This document shows, in pieces, positions 63,376 to 64,000 of a DNA stretch of 64,000 nucleotides. Under the pieces are notes generated by a model. It was not told the origin of the DNA. It saw nothing but the letters and a program-made list of their open reading frames with translations, and made no database searches. The position numbers were made by a program, and so were the translations under genes. This DNA is from Ureibacillus composti (GTDB lineage: Bacteria; Bacillota; Bacilli; Bacillales_A; Planococcaceae): contig JAUCEP010000002.1 of NCBI GenBank assembly GCA_030348875.1, positions 1,567,001 through 1,631,000 of the forward strand, given 5' to 3'. Position 1 is the stretch's first letter. The number at the start of each line of letters is the position of its first letter.

Positions 63376-63703
63376 ATGCTAGTTAGATGAAAAGCGTCTT
63401 CATGTGGAAGACAAAGTTAATTAAGAAGATTGAGCTAATAGTTATATCTGCTACTTATTAGTATTCAATGGAAGTATGCTATAATTGTGGGAAAAAACCC
63501 CCTTACGCATCGATGTGATGAATATGCTTTTTTATTTTCATCCAAAGAATCGAGCAATAGAAATGGTTAAACTTGAGTTCACAGGGAAAAATATTCGCAT
63601 GAACCATTTTTAATATATTCATATACATAATTAAAAGAAAAAATAGTTTCCAACCACTTCAATTAAATACTCTAGGTTGGAGTTGAAGGAGTAATTAATA
63701 ACT

Positions 63704-64000
63704 ATGCATAGAATCGGCGTCATCGGTCCACCTGCATCGATCGAACGTATTTTAGAAGTAGCAAATGAATTTGAACATGAAATTAAATTTATTCCATTTC
63801 CTTATCAAGAATCAAAGGAAGCAAAAGATATTGTAAAAAAACATCATCATCAAGTGGATGGTTGGTTTTTTTCAGGTCCTATTCCTTATCAGGTGGCTCT
63901 TACGGTTGAAAACGAAAATATGAATTACGCCTATGCCCCTAACACGGGAGCTGGTCTTTATCGAGCAATCATTCAATTATCTCAAGATCACGGTCAAATT
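63704..64000 (+). CDS. Unrecognised protein, 3' truncated by the window
   Basis: ATG 63704 has GAAGGAG about 14 bases upstream and 99 codons remain open to the end. The visible product begins MHRIGVIGPPASIERILEVA, then NEFEHEIKFIPFPYQESKEA and HHHQVDGWFFSGPIPYQVAL. It reads like an alpha/beta sensor domain (GVIGPP start, then alternating helices and strands), perhaps of a response or signal-transduction regulator, but I do not recognise the family and the rest is missing. Confidence 0.7.
   Translation, partial: MHRIGVIGPPASIERILEVANEFEHEIKFIPFPYQESKEAKDIVKKHHHQVDGWFFSGPIPYQVALTVENENMNYAYAPNTGAGLYRAIIQLSQDHGQI

Overview
The window is low-GC DNA from a Gram-positive, probably endospore-forming member of the Bacillales, and a Lysinibacillus/Solibacillus-like Planococcaceae relative is my best guess. 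The reasons are strong AGGAGG-type ribosome binding sites, frequent GTG/TTG starts, lipoprotein and Sec signal peptides, S-layer-homology (SLH) proteins, HPr kinase, PucR, MocR and LysR regulators, DUF2935 and PepSY proteins, and Rho-independent terminators after many genes. No rRNA, tRNA, prophage or CRISPR array was seen. The genus is inference; the sequence does not prove it.

Layout. 1-5.2 kb: an ABC uptake operon for a polar amino acid or sulfur compound, ending in two flavin-dependent (luciferase-like) monooxygenases. 5.3-8.8 kb: PepSY protein, zinc-ribbon microprotein, ICMT-like methyltransferase, DUF2071 protein, and remnants of a TetR regulator and a sigma factor. 8.8-14.5 kb: HPr kinase, SDR reductase, phosphoglucomutase, PAS histidine kinase. 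15.2-18.1 kb: a HupE-like membrane protein and a secreted PHP phosphoesterase behind a clear three-repeat Pho box, so probably a phosphate-starvation operon. 18.3-25 kb: two CAP/YkwD secreted proteins (one frameshifted), a nitroreductase, a small-protein paralogue pair (one frameshifted), an erythromycin-esterase homologue and an SLH protein. 25-38 kb: small acetyltransferase, MarR, LysE, YciI, MFS and LysR genes, plus an SLH-metallo-beta-lactamase-excalibur surface protein. 38.3-41.3 kb: an arsenic operon (arsR, decayed arsI, arsB, arsC) with two ArsR-like operators. 41.7-45.2 kb: an acidic repeat-rich secreted protein and a second ArsB-like permease. 45.8-53.7 kb: an LSm-like repeat protein, two divergent regulator/EamA-exporter pairs (LysR and MocR) and an IS110-family transposase. 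53.9-57.4 kb: a DsbA/FrnE-like oxidoreductase, a PAS-GGDEF protein under an apparent cyclic-di-GMP-I riboswitch, and a PucR regulator. 57.8-64 kb: a second amino-acid ABC transporter, an aminotransferase, a DUF2935 protein and a gene cut by the window edge.

Four repeat systems overlay the genes. (1) Thirteen loci carry REP-like palindromes built on GGGACAGG...TGTCCC; their consensus holds an in-frame-capable TAG/TAA, and several genes end inside them or at their edge. (2) A dispersed 180-370 bp structured element occurs in four copies; a GAGCGGAC/GTCCGCTC outer stem encloses a hairpin whose sequence differs between copies. (3) A 52-bp tandem array at 60.3-60.8 kb repeats a GGTCTTCAT/ATGAAGACC hairpin eight times. 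(4) A 21-bp tandem array of TATGAGCA lies at 24.75-24.97 kb. A perfect 46-bp loop-free palindrome sits beside the IS110 element.

The region looks like an accessory, actively decaying part of a chromosome: at least six pseudogenes or remnants (TetR, sigma factor, small protein, CAP, arsI, GNAT), most of them near repeats. The most unusual observations are the structured element with variable hairpins, the REP elements that supply stop codons, the Pho-controlled PHP/HupE pair and the two phased tandem arrays.
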